From assembly GCA_016721735.1 (NCBI GenBank), contig JADKHM010000019.1, forward strand, positions 248,001-312,000: a stretch of 64,000 nt of DNA. Reading direction: 5' to 3'. Below the pieces are notes generated by a model. It was not told where the DNA came from. It ran no database searches and saw nothing but the letters and a program-made list of their open reading frames with translations. Made by a program: the position numbers and the translations under genes. Positions 9,136 through 18,100 of this stretch are shown here, piece by piece; position 1 is the first letter of the stretch, and every line of letters starts with the position of its first letter. Source of the DNA: Flavobacterium sp. (GTDB lineage: Bacteria; Bacteroidota; Bacteroidia; Flavobacteriales; Flavobacteriaceae).

Positions 9136-9690
9136 TTATTCAGCTTCGTCAATCTCGCCATTGATACGTTGTGAATTGACAATCTTAAAATCTTTACTAA
9201 AGTCGATGCCTTCTCCGTAAGAAATCCCTTTTGGATCCGTAAATTTAAACTTTTTCTCCGTAAAAAACCATTCGTTCTTTTGGTCGTAATAAAGTTGACT
9301 CGTTTCGAGCATTTGATTGGTTTCATTTGTAATTAGGACGTTCTTTTGAAGGTCAATCAAATCAGTTCCTTTAAACATCACGGCATAATCTGAGGAAATA
9401 AATGTGCGTTTGCCTTTTGAATCATACATGGTGACATGCACGCCTTTTGGAAACTCCGTAAATGGGAATTCGACATTGGAATAATCAAGCATTTTTGGAC
9501 TTACCAAAATAGACTTAATGCGTCCCGAATCGGTATACTTCAAGTTGAAGTCGTCCGCCTCACCGCTTGGAACAAATTCTGAGTAATTGATTTTTTGAAC
9601 TTCTTTAAAATTACTTTCACAACCAACCATCAGGAACAAACCAATTCCGAAAAACAATTGCAGCGTTAAAGTGTGTTTTAAGATTTTCAA
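9136..9690 (-). CDS. lptC: LPS export protein LptC (lipoprotein form)
   Basis: Periplasmic component of the lipopolysaccharide transport bridge, handing LPS from the LptBFG transporter to LptA. The 184-residue protein opens with a lipoprotein signal (FGIGLFLMVGCESN, lipidation at Cys24), as is common for LptC in Bacteroidota, rather than the uncleaved anchor of Proteobacteria. The beta-jellyroll part shows SGRIKSILVSPKMLDYSN, GVHVTMYDSKGKRTFISSDY and VLITNETNQMLETSQLYYD, the repeated OstA/LptC pattern. It lies in a row of envelope genes between an outer-membrane protein and a small membrane protein. Confidence 0.87.
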   Translation of the reverse strand: MKILKHTLTLQLFFGIGLFLMVGCESNFKEVQKINYSEFVPSGEADDFNLKYTDSGRIKSILVSPKMLDYSNVEFPFTEFPKGVHVTMYDSKGKRTFISSDYAVMFKGTDLIDLQKNVLITNETNQMLETSQLYYDQKNEWFFTEKKFKFTDPKGISYGEGIDFSKDFKIVNSQRINGEIDEAE

Positions 9691-9733
9691 ATCAAAATAG
9701 TATTAAGCTTTGAAAGCAAAGTTACATGGAAAA

Positions 9734-10978
9734 TTAATCATACTTTCTTTTAATAAACCAGCGGTCATTTAAGGACAAACTCAACAAAAGATTGGTATAA
9801 TTCTCTTCAACCAATAAGGCTTTTGCGGTTCCTCGTCTGCCGTATTCAACACCGATATTCAAGTTGGAGAAAGCACCACCCAAAGGCAATCCTAGTCCTG
9901 CTGACAATGCATAATCCTTGAGGTCCTGATTATTAATTGTCATTCCAGTTTTCTCGTATCTAAATCCACCGCGATAAGTAATTTTCTTTAAATAATTAGA
10001 AAATGCGGAGGCGTCTGGAATGAAGTAACCTCCTAAACTGTATTTTACGGCATCTCTATAGATTACGTTTGAAATATCATCGGTTCGGTTGCCAAATCGG
10101 CTGCTTTGCTGAAAAGTAACTTCTGAGCCTAGCATCCATTTTTTGTTTTGTCCAATTCCAAGACCAAAGGTGATCTTTGAAGGAAGTTTAATAGTGTACG
10201 TATTTCTGATTTCGTCTAATTGGTCAACATCTTGTGGGTCGTAAAAATCAGAATACAAAACAGATGAAATAATTCTTGAATTTCTTGACTGTAGTTTACT
10301 TTCTGGAGTATAAATAACACTTCCAAAGACATTTAATTTCTCATTGAACTTTCTCTGATAAATGGCGCTTACATTTACATTGAATCCAGACAAATCTGAA
10401 GTATTTAATTCTTGCGTTCCGAATTGCACCTCTGGAATCTTTTGAATATTCTTGGTTTCTATTCTTCCAAAATTATAATTGAAATCTAAACCAACACTTA
10501 AATTTGAATTTATTTTATGACCATAGCCAAAAAACACTTTGTTCACACCGCCAGTTCCTTCATATCTTTTTACTATTCCGTCCGAATCTTCATTCCGAAT
10601 TCGATAGCCCACGGAAGAGTACGGAATCAATCCAAATCCGAATCCAGCATTTTTCAACGGAATACCGACCGCCATATAATCTAGTGTTGATCTTTGCGCC
10701 TTTTCGTTCTTTTGAAAGGAATTAAGTTTCGTATAGCTTGTGGTTGCACCTACTGTATAAGTGGACATCTTTAATGTCGAATAAGTTGCTGGATTAATAA
10801 TATTCACGTGAAGGCTATCCGGAAACATGGAAACACCACCCATCAGTCGATTTTCGACCGTTCCTCTAAATCGAACTTCCCCAATTCCGTAAAATGAATA
10901 GGGAGACGACGTACCTTGTTGAGCTGAAGTTATGATTGAAAAGAGCAGGAAAAAGCTAACCGATATGTTCTTAATCAT
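9734..10978 (-). CDS. Outer-membrane beta-barrel protein, uncharacterised
   Basis: A 414-residue exported protein with signal peptide MIKNISVSFFLLFSIITSAQ followed by alternating beta strands ending in a hydrophobic C-terminal strand (LLSLSLNDRWFIKRKYD). The start GTSSPYSFYGIGEVRFRGT resembles Bacteroidota barrel proteins of a FadL-like porin type. No substrate can be assigned. Its start overlaps the end of coaX by 8 bp, so the two are translationally coupled, and lptC follows after 43 bp. That places it in an operon concerned with the outer membrane. Confidence 0.78.
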   Translation of the reverse strand: MIKNISVSFFLLFSIITSAQQGTSSPYSFYGIGEVRFRGTVENRLMGGVSMFPDSLHVNIINPATYSTLKMSTYTVGATTSYTKLNSFQKNEKAQRSTLDYMAVGIPLKNAGFGFGLIPYSSVGYRIRNEDSDGIVKRYEGTGGVNKVFFGYGHKINSNLSVGLDFNYNFGRIETKNIQKIPEVQFGTQELNTSDLSGFNVNVSAIYQRKFNEKLNVFGSVIYTPESKLQSRNSRIISSVLYSDFYDPQDVDQLDEIRNTYTIKLPSKITFGLGIGQNKKWMLGSEVTFQQSSRFGNRTDDISNVIYRDAVKYSLGGYFIPDASAFSNYLKKITYRGGFRYEKTGMTINNQDLKDYALSAGLGLPLGGAFSNLNIGVEYGRRGTAKALLVEENYTNLLLSLSLNDRWFIKRKYD

Positions 10979-11705
10979 TGTTGATTTGATATTGAAAAGT
11001 TCTATGCAAACTTTCTAACAGAAAATTTGAATTGGCAAATATGGTATTTTTTAATCGTTTAGCCAAAAAATCTGCGTCGCCACCCGTTAAAATTATGATA
11101 ATGTTTGCGTTCTCTGTTTGGTACTGCGACATAAATCCTTCTATTTCGTGAATCACTCCGTGGATCACGCCAACATGAATGGACTCATGGGTTGAGTTTC
11201 CAACAAAATCTTCGGGATATTTACGTTCTAGCAGGGGCAACTTTGCAGTTTGACGGTGCAACGCTTCATAGCGCAATCGAATACCGGGAGAAATGGCTCC
11301 ACCTAAATAATTATTTTTGCTGTCAATAAAATCGTAGGTAATACAAGTGCCTGCATCGATGACTAATCTGTTTTGATTTGGGTAAGACAAAACGGCACCT
11401 GAAGCAAGAACCATTCGGTCTATTCCTAGGGTTTCAGGAGTCGCATATTTATTCTCAAATGGAAAAGACCATGCTCTTGTTATAAAATGACTTTTTAACG
11501 TAGGAACCATTTGCTGAATGGTTTCTTTCTTTGTATTTCCAACGTTTGCAATGACCATATCTTTGCAATTGGGATACTTATTTACAATTGCATTTAACTT
11601 TATTTCAAGTTGGTCAGCCAAAAAAGAAAATTGTTCTACGATGGTATTGTGTTCAAAGACAGCACCTTTAATTCTAGTATTCCCAATATCGATTACTAAT
11701 AGCAT
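10971..11705 (-). CDS. coaX: Type III pantothenate kinase
   Basis: Phosphorylates pantothenate, the first committed step of coenzyme A synthesis. The 244-residue length fits the type III family, which belongs to the ASKHA fold. Motifs in order are VIDIGNTRIKGAVFE at the N-terminus (phosphate loop with catalytic Asp), ATPETLGIDRMVLASGA near residue 87, VIDAGTCITYDFI near 115, GGAISPGIRLRYEALHR, and LTGGDADFLAKRL near 207. It is the first gene of the minus-strand group; no other pantothenate kinase is seen in the window. Confidence 0.93.
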   Translation of the reverse strand: MLLVIDIGNTRIKGAVFEHNTIVEQFSFLADQLEIKLNAIVNKYPNCKDMVIANVGNTKKETIQQMVPTLKSHFITRAWSFPFENKYATPETLGIDRMVLASGAVLSYPNQNRLVIDAGTCITYDFIDSKNNYLGGAISPGIRLRYEALHRQTAKLPLLERKYPEDFVGNSTHESIHVGVIHGVIHEIEGFMSQYQTENANIIIILTGGDADFLAKRLKNTIFANSNFLLESLHRTFQYQINND

Positions 11706-11758
11706 AGCGTCATGTTTGAAGCGACGAAGTTACGAATAGATTTTTTTTATTAATTGTT

Positions 11759-11788
11759 TTGGATAAATTAAAAATCATTCTATATTTG
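11759..11788 (+). promoter_or_regulatory. Promoter of tRNA-Phe
   Basis: TTG at 11759-11761, 19 bp, then TATATTTG at 11781-11788 match the Bacteroidota -33/-7 consensus (TTG, TAnnTTTG). The tRNA starts 18 bp downstream. Confidence 0.8.
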
Positions 11789-11806
11789 CAACCGCTTTAA
11801 GCGAGA

Positions 11807-11879
<73 letters not shown>

Positions 11880-11881
11880 CG

Positions 11882-11912
11882 AAAAAACCCGATTAGAAAT
11901 AGTCGGGTTTTT
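11882..11912 (+). terminator. Terminator of tRNA-Phe
   Basis: Hairpin CCCGA / TCGGG extended by A-run and T-run pairing, followed by seven or more T, directly after the tRNA. Confidence 0.85.
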
Positions 11913-12059
11913 TTATGAATTTTGACATCGATTTTATGCACAACTAGCGATATGAGTAAAAGTGATGCATATGTTTGGTAGAAATCTATTTTCAAACTAT
12001 CTCCATAGTTATATAGTAGCGAAGCTGTTTCCTTTGGAACAGAATCAATTCGGAGTAGC

Positions 12060-12947
12060 TCATTCCGTTCGAATTCGATAAGCCAGACCAATTGAGAATG
12101 GAACGTAATTGCCAATTGGAGTATAATTTGGGTTTGAATAAGATAAGTTCTGAAAATCGCCTTTGTATTGCAATAAAGACTTGCCAAACGACTGACCTAC
12201 TTCGGCGTACACCACGATATTTGCGGCGCAATAGTACTCCAGAAATCCTTTTAATACCACTTCATCAAATCGGATATAGTCGTTGTTTTGTTCTGGCGAA
12301 AGTTGAAAGGATCTTGTAAAGGCTTTAAAATTTAGGCCCGTATACCATTTCTTCTTTGCAATTGCGTATTCAATTTTATAGTTGGTAGGCAGTATTCCGA
12401 ACAATTGCCATCGGTCTGAAGCCTTCCAATCTAGTCCAACTAAAGGAACGAAAAAATTGCCGAATGCTTCTTTGTTATAATAAAGTCCAGCTTTGAGTTG
12501 TAAGGTCGAGCTCCATTTATAATTTTGTATCAATAGCATCCCGTATTGAAAATCGTTGTTGCCCATCGAAGATTTGAAATCAGACGCCACTTTTGGAATT
12601 CCCATCAAAACTGATTTCCATTTCTTGTCTTCAGAAAGCCATTGATAACCTAATGCTATTGAAATACTGGAGACACTGCTCGCTTGAGTGATTCTTGGTG
12701 AAGTAGAAGACTGTATTGATTCACCGTTGATTCGAAATAACAAGGTATTGCCACTTTTCAATTCTTTGGGTAGGAAAATACTTAATGAATAAATCTCGGT
12801 GTTATTCGTAAAGGCAGAATTGCTTTTGTTTGTTCCTGAGAAATTTTGATAATTGAAGTTAGCAATATCCACAAAAGGCTGGGCACTCGCTTGCGAAAAG
12901 GGAATCAAAATCGTTAGTAACAAAAATATACGTACTGGTTTCATCAT
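12060..12947 (-). CDS. DUF6268 family outer-membrane protein
   Basis: A 295-residue exported protein with signal peptide ending SQASAQP and a beta-rich body with repeated aromatic strands (LALGYQWLSEDKKWKSVL-type pattern, GLYYNKEAFGNFFVPLVG). It ends in a strand suited to outer-membrane insertion (VPFSIGLAYRIRTE). The pattern matches the Bacteroidota family known as DUF6268; function is unknown. It follows queG by 8 bp on the same strand and is probably co-transcribed with it without a functional link. Confidence 0.75.
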   Translation of the reverse strand: MMKPVRIFLLLTILIPFSQASAQPFVDIANFNYQNFSGTNKSNSAFTNNTEIYSLSIFLPKELKSGNTLLFRINGESIQSSTSPRITQASSVSSISIALGYQWLSEDKKWKSVLMGIPKVASDFKSSMGNNDFQYGMLLIQNYKWSSTLQLKAGLYYNKEAFGNFFVPLVGLDWKASDRWQLFGILPTNYKIEYAIAKKKWYTGLNFKAFTRSFQLSPEQNNDYIRFDEVVLKGFLEYYCAANIVVYAEVGQSFGKSLLQYKGDFQNLSYSNPNYTPIGNYVPFSIGLAYRIRTE

Positions 12948-12955
12948 TCTTCTAA

Positions 12956-13882
12956 TTAGGCTTTCAGAAAGTCAATATTCCTTTTCAATCCTTCTAATTT
13001 TGTTCGCTTGACGGCTGAGTTTCTGAAGACTTTTTGAAACGTTTCGGCGGTAATTTCCTCCCAATCCTTTTTGGTATAAGACAGCAATTCTGCATTGGCG
13101 GCAAAAAGTGGTTCGTTGTGTGGTTTTGAAAACTTATTCCACGGACAAACGTCTTGGCAGATGTCGCATCCGAAAGCCCAGTCGTTGAACTTTCCTTTCA
13201 TTTCAGCTGGAATATTGTCTTTGAGTTCGATGGTGAAATAAGAAATGCATTTGCTCCCGTCAACGACATAGGGCGCAACAATGGCTTGCGTTGGGCAAGC
13301 GTCGAGGCAAGCCGTGCACGTCCCGCAATGGTCTGTAGTTGCAATGTCGTAATCTAAATCTAAATCGATGATGAGTTCGGCTATGAAATAATAGGAACCA
13401 ATCGTTTTTGTAATCAAATTGCTGTTTTTACCAATCCAACCTAGCCCACTTTTTGACGCCCAAGCTTTATCGAGCACCGGAGCAGAATCAACAAATGCGC
13501 GACCCGACACTTCGCCGATATTTTCTTGAATGGAAAATAACAGTTCCTTTAATTTCTCTTTGATGACGAAATGATAGTCCTGTCCGTAAGCGTATTTCGA
13601 GATTTTATAGGTATCGTCGCTTTGGGTTTCTGTAGGATAATAATTGAGTAACAACGACACTACGCTTTTGGCATCTTCGACGAGAAGATTCGGATTGAGT
13701 CGCTTGTCGAAGTGGTTCTCCATATACGTCATTTGCCCATGTTGGTTCTGGTTGAGCCATTTCTCTAGTCGCGGCGCTTCTTCTTCAAGAAATCCAGATT
13801 TAGAAATGCCACATGACAGGAATCCGAGTCGTTTTGCTTCGGATTTGATGAAGGCAGTGTATTTGGATTTGTTATCAATCAC
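12956..13882 (-). CDS. queG: tRNA epoxyqueuosine(34) reductase
   Basis: Cobalamin- and iron-sulfur-dependent enzyme that reduces epoxyqueuosine to queuosine at the tRNA wobble position, the last step of queuosine synthesis. The protein is 308 residues, the usual length. Two 4Fe-4S motifs are visible: DHCGTCTACLDACP near residue 186 and CDICQDVCPWNKFS near 242. The N-terminal cobalamin-binding region contains LGFLSCGISKSGFLEEEA and SKYAYGQDYHFVIKEKL. ruvB lies 109 bp upstream on the same strand. Confidence 0.94.
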   Translation of the reverse strand: MIDNKSKYTAFIKSEAKRLGFLSCGISKSGFLEEEAPRLEKWLNQNQHGQMTYMENHFDKRLNPNLLVEDAKSVVSLLLNYYPTETQSDDTYKISKYAYGQDYHFVIKEKLKELLFSIQENIGEVSGRAFVDSAPVLDKAWASKSGLGWIGKNSNLITKTIGSYYFIAELIIDLDLDYDIATTDHCGTCTACLDACPTQAIVAPYVVDGSKCISYFTIELKDNIPAEMKGKFNDWAFGCDICQDVCPWNKFSKPHNEPLFAANAELLSYTKKDWEEITAETFQKVFRNSAVKRTKLEGLKRNIDFLKA

Positions 13883-13991
13883 GTCGTTACATTCTGGTTC
13901 GCATTAGGGATTGCAGCGGCATCCTTTTTTGAGGCACGAAAAAAAGATAGAGCGGAAAGCCCGACCGCGCCTTTTTCGGCGTGGTAATGCC

Positions 13992-15014
13992 CTAAAACAA
14001 TCCGCCTTGAATATTGGTTTTTATCTTACCAAGATGTTTGTATGCTTTCTCTGTCACTTCCCGTCCGCGAGGTGTTCGCATGATGAAACCTTCTTGGATT
14101 AAAAACGGCTCGTAGACTTCCTCGATGGTTTCGCTGCTTTCGGAAACCGCAGTGGCTAATGTTGACAATCCGACTGGTCCGCCTTTGAATTTATCGATGA
14201 TGGTTGTGAGTATTTTGTTGTCCATTTCATCTAGTCCGTGTGCATCGACATGCAATGCTTTTAGCGCATAGCGTGCGATTTCGATATCGATTTTTCCGTT
14301 GCCTTTGATTTGCGCGAAATCACGAACACGACGTAAAAGTGCATTGGCAATTCTAGGCGTCCCTCTGCTTCTACCGGCAATTTCGATGGCGGCCTCCATG
14401 GTGATCGGCATTTTCAGAATTGATGAACTTCGTTGGACGATGGTTGTTAGCAGTTCGGTGGTGTAATATTGTAAGCGGCTTTGGATTCCAAATCGTGCGC
14501 GCATTGGAGCGGTCAGTAAGCCTGAGCGTGTTGTTGCGCCAACTAGTGTAAATGGATTGAGATTGATTTGGACTGTTCTCGCGTTCGGTCCAGATTCGAT
14601 CATAATATCGATTTTAAAGTCCTCCATGGCAGAGTAAAGATATTCTTCTACAATTGGGCTTAAGCGGTGGATTTCGTCTATAAAAAGCACGTCTCTGTCT
14701 TCGAGGTTGGTGAGCAGTCCTGCTAAGTCACCAGGCTTGTCAAGAACTGGTCCAGAGGTGATTTTGATTCCAACGCCAAGTTCATTTGCCAATATATTCG
14801 CCAAAGTTGTTTTCCCTAAACCAGGAGGTCCGTGAAACAAGGTATGATCTAAGGCTTCGTTCCTTTGATTGGCGGCTTCCACAAATACTTTGAGGTTGTC
14901 TAGCACTTGGTCTTGGCCTGAGAAATCTTCAAAGGAGAGTGGTCTCAATTTCTTTTCGAGATCTAGTTCTTCGGAATTGTAATTGAAATTGGTTGGGTCT
15001 AAATTCTCATTCAT
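13992..15014 (-). CDS. ruvB: Holliday junction branch migration helicase RuvB
   Basis: AAA+ motor that drives branch migration of Holliday junctions together with RuvA. At 340 residues it is the normal length. Walker A is GPPGLGKTTLAN near residue 63, Walker B is LFIDEIHRLSP near 109, sensor 1 lies in VGATTRSGLL near 157, followed by APMRARFG with the conserved arginine. A winged-helix DNA-binding domain with FIMRTPRGREVTEKAY closes the protein. ATG 15014 is the only plausible start, and the promoter -7 box ends five bases before it, so the message may have almost no leader. ruvA is not adjacent. Confidence 0.96.
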   Translation of the reverse strand: MNENLDPTNFNYNSEELDLEKKLRPLSFEDFSGQDQVLDNLKVFVEAANQRNEALDHTLFHGPPGLGKTTLANILANELGVGIKITSGPVLDKPGDLAGLLTNLEDRDVLFIDEIHRLSPIVEEYLYSAMEDFKIDIMIESGPNARTVQINLNPFTLVGATTRSGLLTAPMRARFGIQSRLQYYTTELLTTIVQRSSSILKMPITMEAAIEIAGRSRGTPRIANALLRRVRDFAQIKGNGKIDIEIARYALKALHVDAHGLDEMDNKILTTIIDKFKGGPVGLSTLATAVSESSETIEEVYEPFLIQEGFIMRTPRGREVTEKAYKHLGKIKTNIQGGLF

Positions 15015-15018
15015 GTTA

Positions 15019-15026
15019 CAAATATA
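15019..15026 (-). promoter_or_regulatory. -7 element of ruvB promoter
   Basis: Read on the minus strand, TATATTTGT is followed by AAC and then the ruvB ATG. It matches TAnnTTTG perfectly; the -33 region is less clear. Transcription from it would start at or within a few bases of the start codon. Confidence 0.65.
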
Positions 15027-15047
15027 GGGAAATTGTTTGCCTAAAAT

Positions 15048-15080
15048 AAAAATGCCTTTCGATGAGGAAAGGCATTTTTT
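15048..15080. terminator. Terminator at the end of the act-cox operon
   Basis: Stem AAAAATGCCTTTC / GAAAGGCATTTTT with loop GATGAG, flanked by A and T tracts. It is 15 bp past the coxA stop codon on the minus strand and separates the respiratory operon from ruvB. Confidence 0.88.
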
Positions 15081-15095
15081 GGAATATAATTTTGT

Positions 15096-16892
15096 TTAGT
15101 GGTGTAGTTGTTCTTCACCTTCTTTCATTGGTACGTTTTGCGGTACAAAATCATCCTCATGTCCAGGTTTGCTGTAATCATAAGGCCATCTGTATACGTG
15201 AGGAATTTCTCCATGCCAGTTACCGTGAATGTGCTCAATTGGAGCAGTCCATTCTAATGTATTTGACTTCCATGGATTTTGAACTGTTTTCTTACCGTAG
15301 AAAATGCTATAGAAGAAGTTCCACAAGAATACTAATTGGAATGCTCCACCAATAATCGCAAACATAGTTATGATTACGTTGACATTTGCTAAGTCGTCAA
15401 ACAATGGGAAATTTGTGTTTGTGTAATAACGTCTTGGTAATCCCGCCAAACCAATAAAGTGCATTGGGAAGAAAACACCGTAGGCACATACTGCAGTTAC
15501 CCAAAAGTGGATATAACCAAGATTTTTGTTCATCATTCTCTTCCACATTTTTGGATACCAATGGTAGATTCCTGCGAACATACCGTACAACGCCGAGATA
15601 CCCATTACCAAGTGGAAATGCGCAACAACGAAGTAGGTATCATGCACGTTGATATCTAGTGTACTATCTCCAAGAATAATTCCTGTCAAACCACCTGTAA
15701 TGAATGTAGAAACCAAACCGATTGAGAACAACATCGCAGGATTCATTTGAAGGTTCCCTTTCCAAAGTGTGGTAATATAATTAAAGGCTTTTACTGCTGA
15801 AGGAATTGCAATTAACAAGGTAGTAAATGTAAATACTGATCCCAAAAACGGATTCATTCCTGACATAAACATGTGGTGACCCCATACAATCGTTGATAGG
15901 AACGCAATTGCAATAATAGACATAATCATCGCTCTGTAACCAAAGATTGGCTTACGAGAATTGGTTGCAATTACTTCAGATGTAATACCTAAAGCTGGCA
16001 ATAGAATGATATAAACCTCAGGGTGTCCAAGGAACCAGAACAAGTGTTCAAACAAAACTGGCGAACCACCTTGATAATGCAATACTTCACCTGCTATATA
16101 AATATCTGAAAGGAAGAATGACGTTCCAAAACTTCTGTCCATAATTAACAACAAGGCTGCAGACAAAAGCACAGGGAAAGAAATAACACCGATAACCGCT
16201 GTAATAAAAAATGCCCAAATAGTAAGTGGAAGTCTTGTGAATGACATCCCTTTAGTTCTTAAATTAATTACAGTTACAATGTAATTTAGTGAACCCATCA
16301 GTGATGAAGCAATGAAGACAGCCATAGATACCAACCAAAGTGTCATACCTGCACCAGACCCTGCAATAGCTTGCGGCAATGCACTCAAAGGCGGATATAT
16401 TGTCCATCCTGCAGACGCCGGTCCTGACTCAACAAAAAGCGAAGAAACCATTAAGACGCTTGACAAGAAAAACAACCAATAGGAGACCATGTTAAGGAAA
16501 CCTGATGCCATATCTCGCGCGCCAATTTGAAGCGGAATTAGTAGATTACTAAACGTACCACTTAACGCGGCGGTCAATACAAAGAAAACCATAATAGTTC
16601 CGTGAATTGTAACCAAAGCCAGGTATCTATCGTTCAAAAGAACACCATTTGGAGCATATGAATCTCCTAGTAATGCATTAAGAATTTTAAAAGATTCTTC
16701 TGGCCACGCCAACTGCAATCTAAATAAAATAGAAATCACAACTCCAATAACACCCATAATAATACCAGTAATCAAGTATTGTCTCGCAATCATTTTGTGA
16801 TCAATACTGAAAATGTACTTGGTTATGAAGGTGTCTTTATGATGATGTTCATGTTCATGATCGTGTCCGTGATCTAGAGCTTCTGCTGACAT
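15096..16892 (-). CDS. coxA: Cytochrome c oxidase subunit I
   Basis: Catalytic subunit of the terminal heme-copper oxidase in the inner membrane, reducing oxygen to water and pumping protons. The 598-residue protein has about 12 core membrane segments. Visible ligands include the low-spin-heme His in IHGTIMVFF, the CuB His-Tyr pair in WFLGHPEVYIILLPALG (A-type), the CuB histidines in WGHHMFMSG, and the haem ligands in VHDTYFVVAHFHLVMG. The N-terminus is His-rich (HGHDHEHEHHHKD). It is the last gene of actABCDEF-coxB-coxA, indicating that electrons pass from alternative complex III directly to this oxidase. No subunit III gene is in the window. Confidence 0.96.
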   Translation of the reverse strand: MSAEALDHGHDHEHEHHHKDTFITKYIFSIDHKMIARQYLITGIIMGVIGVVISILFRLQLAWPEESFKILNALLGDSYAPNGVLLNDRYLALVTIHGTIMVFFVLTAALSGTFSNLLIPLQIGARDMASGFLNMVSYWLFFLSSVLMVSSLFVESGPASAGWTIYPPLSALPQAIAGSGAGMTLWLVSMAVFIASSLMGSLNYIVTVINLRTKGMSFTRLPLTIWAFFITAVIGVISFPVLLSAALLLIMDRSFGTSFFLSDIYIAGEVLHYQGGSPVLFEHLFWFLGHPEVYIILLPALGITSEVIATNSRKPIFGYRAMIMSIIAIAFLSTIVWGHHMFMSGMNPFLGSVFTFTTLLIAIPSAVKAFNYITTLWKGNLQMNPAMLFSIGLVSTFITGGLTGIILGDSTLDINVHDTYFVVAHFHLVMGISALYGMFAGIYHWYPKMWKRMMNKNLGYIHFWVTAVCAYGVFFPMHFIGLAGLPRRYYTNTNFPLFDDLANVNVIITMFAIIGGAFQLVFLWNFFYSIFYGKKTVQNPWKSNTLEWTAPIEHIHGNWHGEIPHVYRWPYDYSKPGHEDDFVPQNVPMKEGEEQLHH

Positions 16893-16920
16893 AATATGTG
16901 TACTTTATTAAATTGTATAT

Positions 16921-18081
16921 TTATTTTTTTTCGACTTGAGCCATCATTTTATCTGACGGAACACTAGCAGTAGTATCTTTACCTTTAGCATTTGCATCAG
17001 TGGCTGGGGTAGCTGTAGCTGCTTTAAGTTCTTCTGCAAAAGTTGGCTTTTCTTTTAACCACTTTTGGTACTCTTCAGGAGTATCTACAACAATTTTCAT
17101 TTGCATGTTATAGTGAGATGCTCCACAAATTTTATTACATAATAAAAGGAAATCAAAAGTGTAAGGATCTAATGCAGTTTGTCCGCTTGCTACTAGTTCG
17201 GTACTTTTCTTTGTTCGCAGGTCGTTGATTCTTGCAACTTTTTCAATCATATATGGTAAATTGCGATACTCGTCCGTAGTATAAATCGGAGTAAAAGAAA
17301 ACTCAGTCACCATCCCAGGAACACAATTCATTTGCGCTCTAAAGTGTGGCATATATGCCGAGTGCAATACATCTTGTGAACGAATCTTAAAGTGTATTTT
17401 TTTGCCTTTGGGTAAATGCAACTCTGAAACAACTTTATCATCTTGAGCGTTCGGGTCAGATGGATCAACTCCTAATGAATTAACTCCCTCGATGTGACGT
17501 ACATTTGCTTTCCCTAACACATTATCTTCACCTGAATATCTAGCGGTCCACTTAAATTGTTGTGCATAAAGTTCAATCTCGACTACCTCTTCATCTTTAT
17601 CAATAAACATAATGTCAGACCAAGCGTACAATCCATAAAGAATCAATCCTGCTAGAACAATTGCAGGAATAACACTCCAGATTACTTCTAATTTATTGTT
17701 GTCTGAAAAGTAAAGCGCTTTCTGATCTTTTCTACCTCTATACTTAAATCCAAAATAGTGTAAGAGTGCTTGGGTTATTGACTGAACTAAGAAAATTACA
17801 ACCCACGTAATATTCATTAAGCTATCGACCTCTCCACCGTGAGCAGACGCAGGAGTATGCAAGACCAACCCACCCCATTTTATAAGACCATAGATAGTAA
17901 AAATATAAATAAACGCTAGGAAGCCAAACATCAAATAACCTTGCACATTATTATCATTATCATCTGCTACTCCTGTACTATTTTTTGCTGAGCCGACTTG
18001 AGATAAATCAAATATCTTTGTCAATTGCCAAAGCGCAACCGATAATAACAATAAAACTATAATTACCAACAAACTTGTCAT
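16921..18081 (-). CDS. coxB: Cytochrome c oxidase subunit II
   Basis: Carries the binuclear CuA centre that accepts electrons for subunit I. The 386-residue protein has an N-terminal membrane segment (LLVIIVLLLLSVALWQL), two further segments, and a periplasmic cupredoxin domain. The CuA motif is CNKICGASHYNMQM near residue 317, with the upstream His in DVLHSAYMPHFRAQMN. A low-complexity Ala/Thr tail follows. It is 28 bp upstream of coxA and 19 bp downstream of actF. Confidence 0.95.
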   Translation of the reverse strand: MTSLLVIIVLLLLSVALWQLTKIFDLSQVGSAKNSTGVADDNDNNVQGYLMFGFLAFIYIFTIYGLIKWGGLVLHTPASAHGGEVDSLMNITWVVIFLVQSITQALLHYFGFKYRGRKDQKALYFSDNNKLEVIWSVIPAIVLAGLILYGLYAWSDIMFIDKDEEVVEIELYAQQFKWTARYSGEDNVLGKANVRHIEGVNSLGVDPSDPNAQDDKVVSELHLPKGKKIHFKIRSQDVLHSAYMPHFRAQMNCVPGMVTEFSFTPIYTTDEYRNLPYMIEKVARINDLRTKKSTELVASGQTALDPYTFDFLLLCNKICGASHYNMQMKIVVDTPEEYQKWLKEKPTFAEELKAATATPATDANAKGKDTTASVPSDKMMAQVEKK

Positions 18082-18100
18082 CTGTTTTTTACTTTAAATA

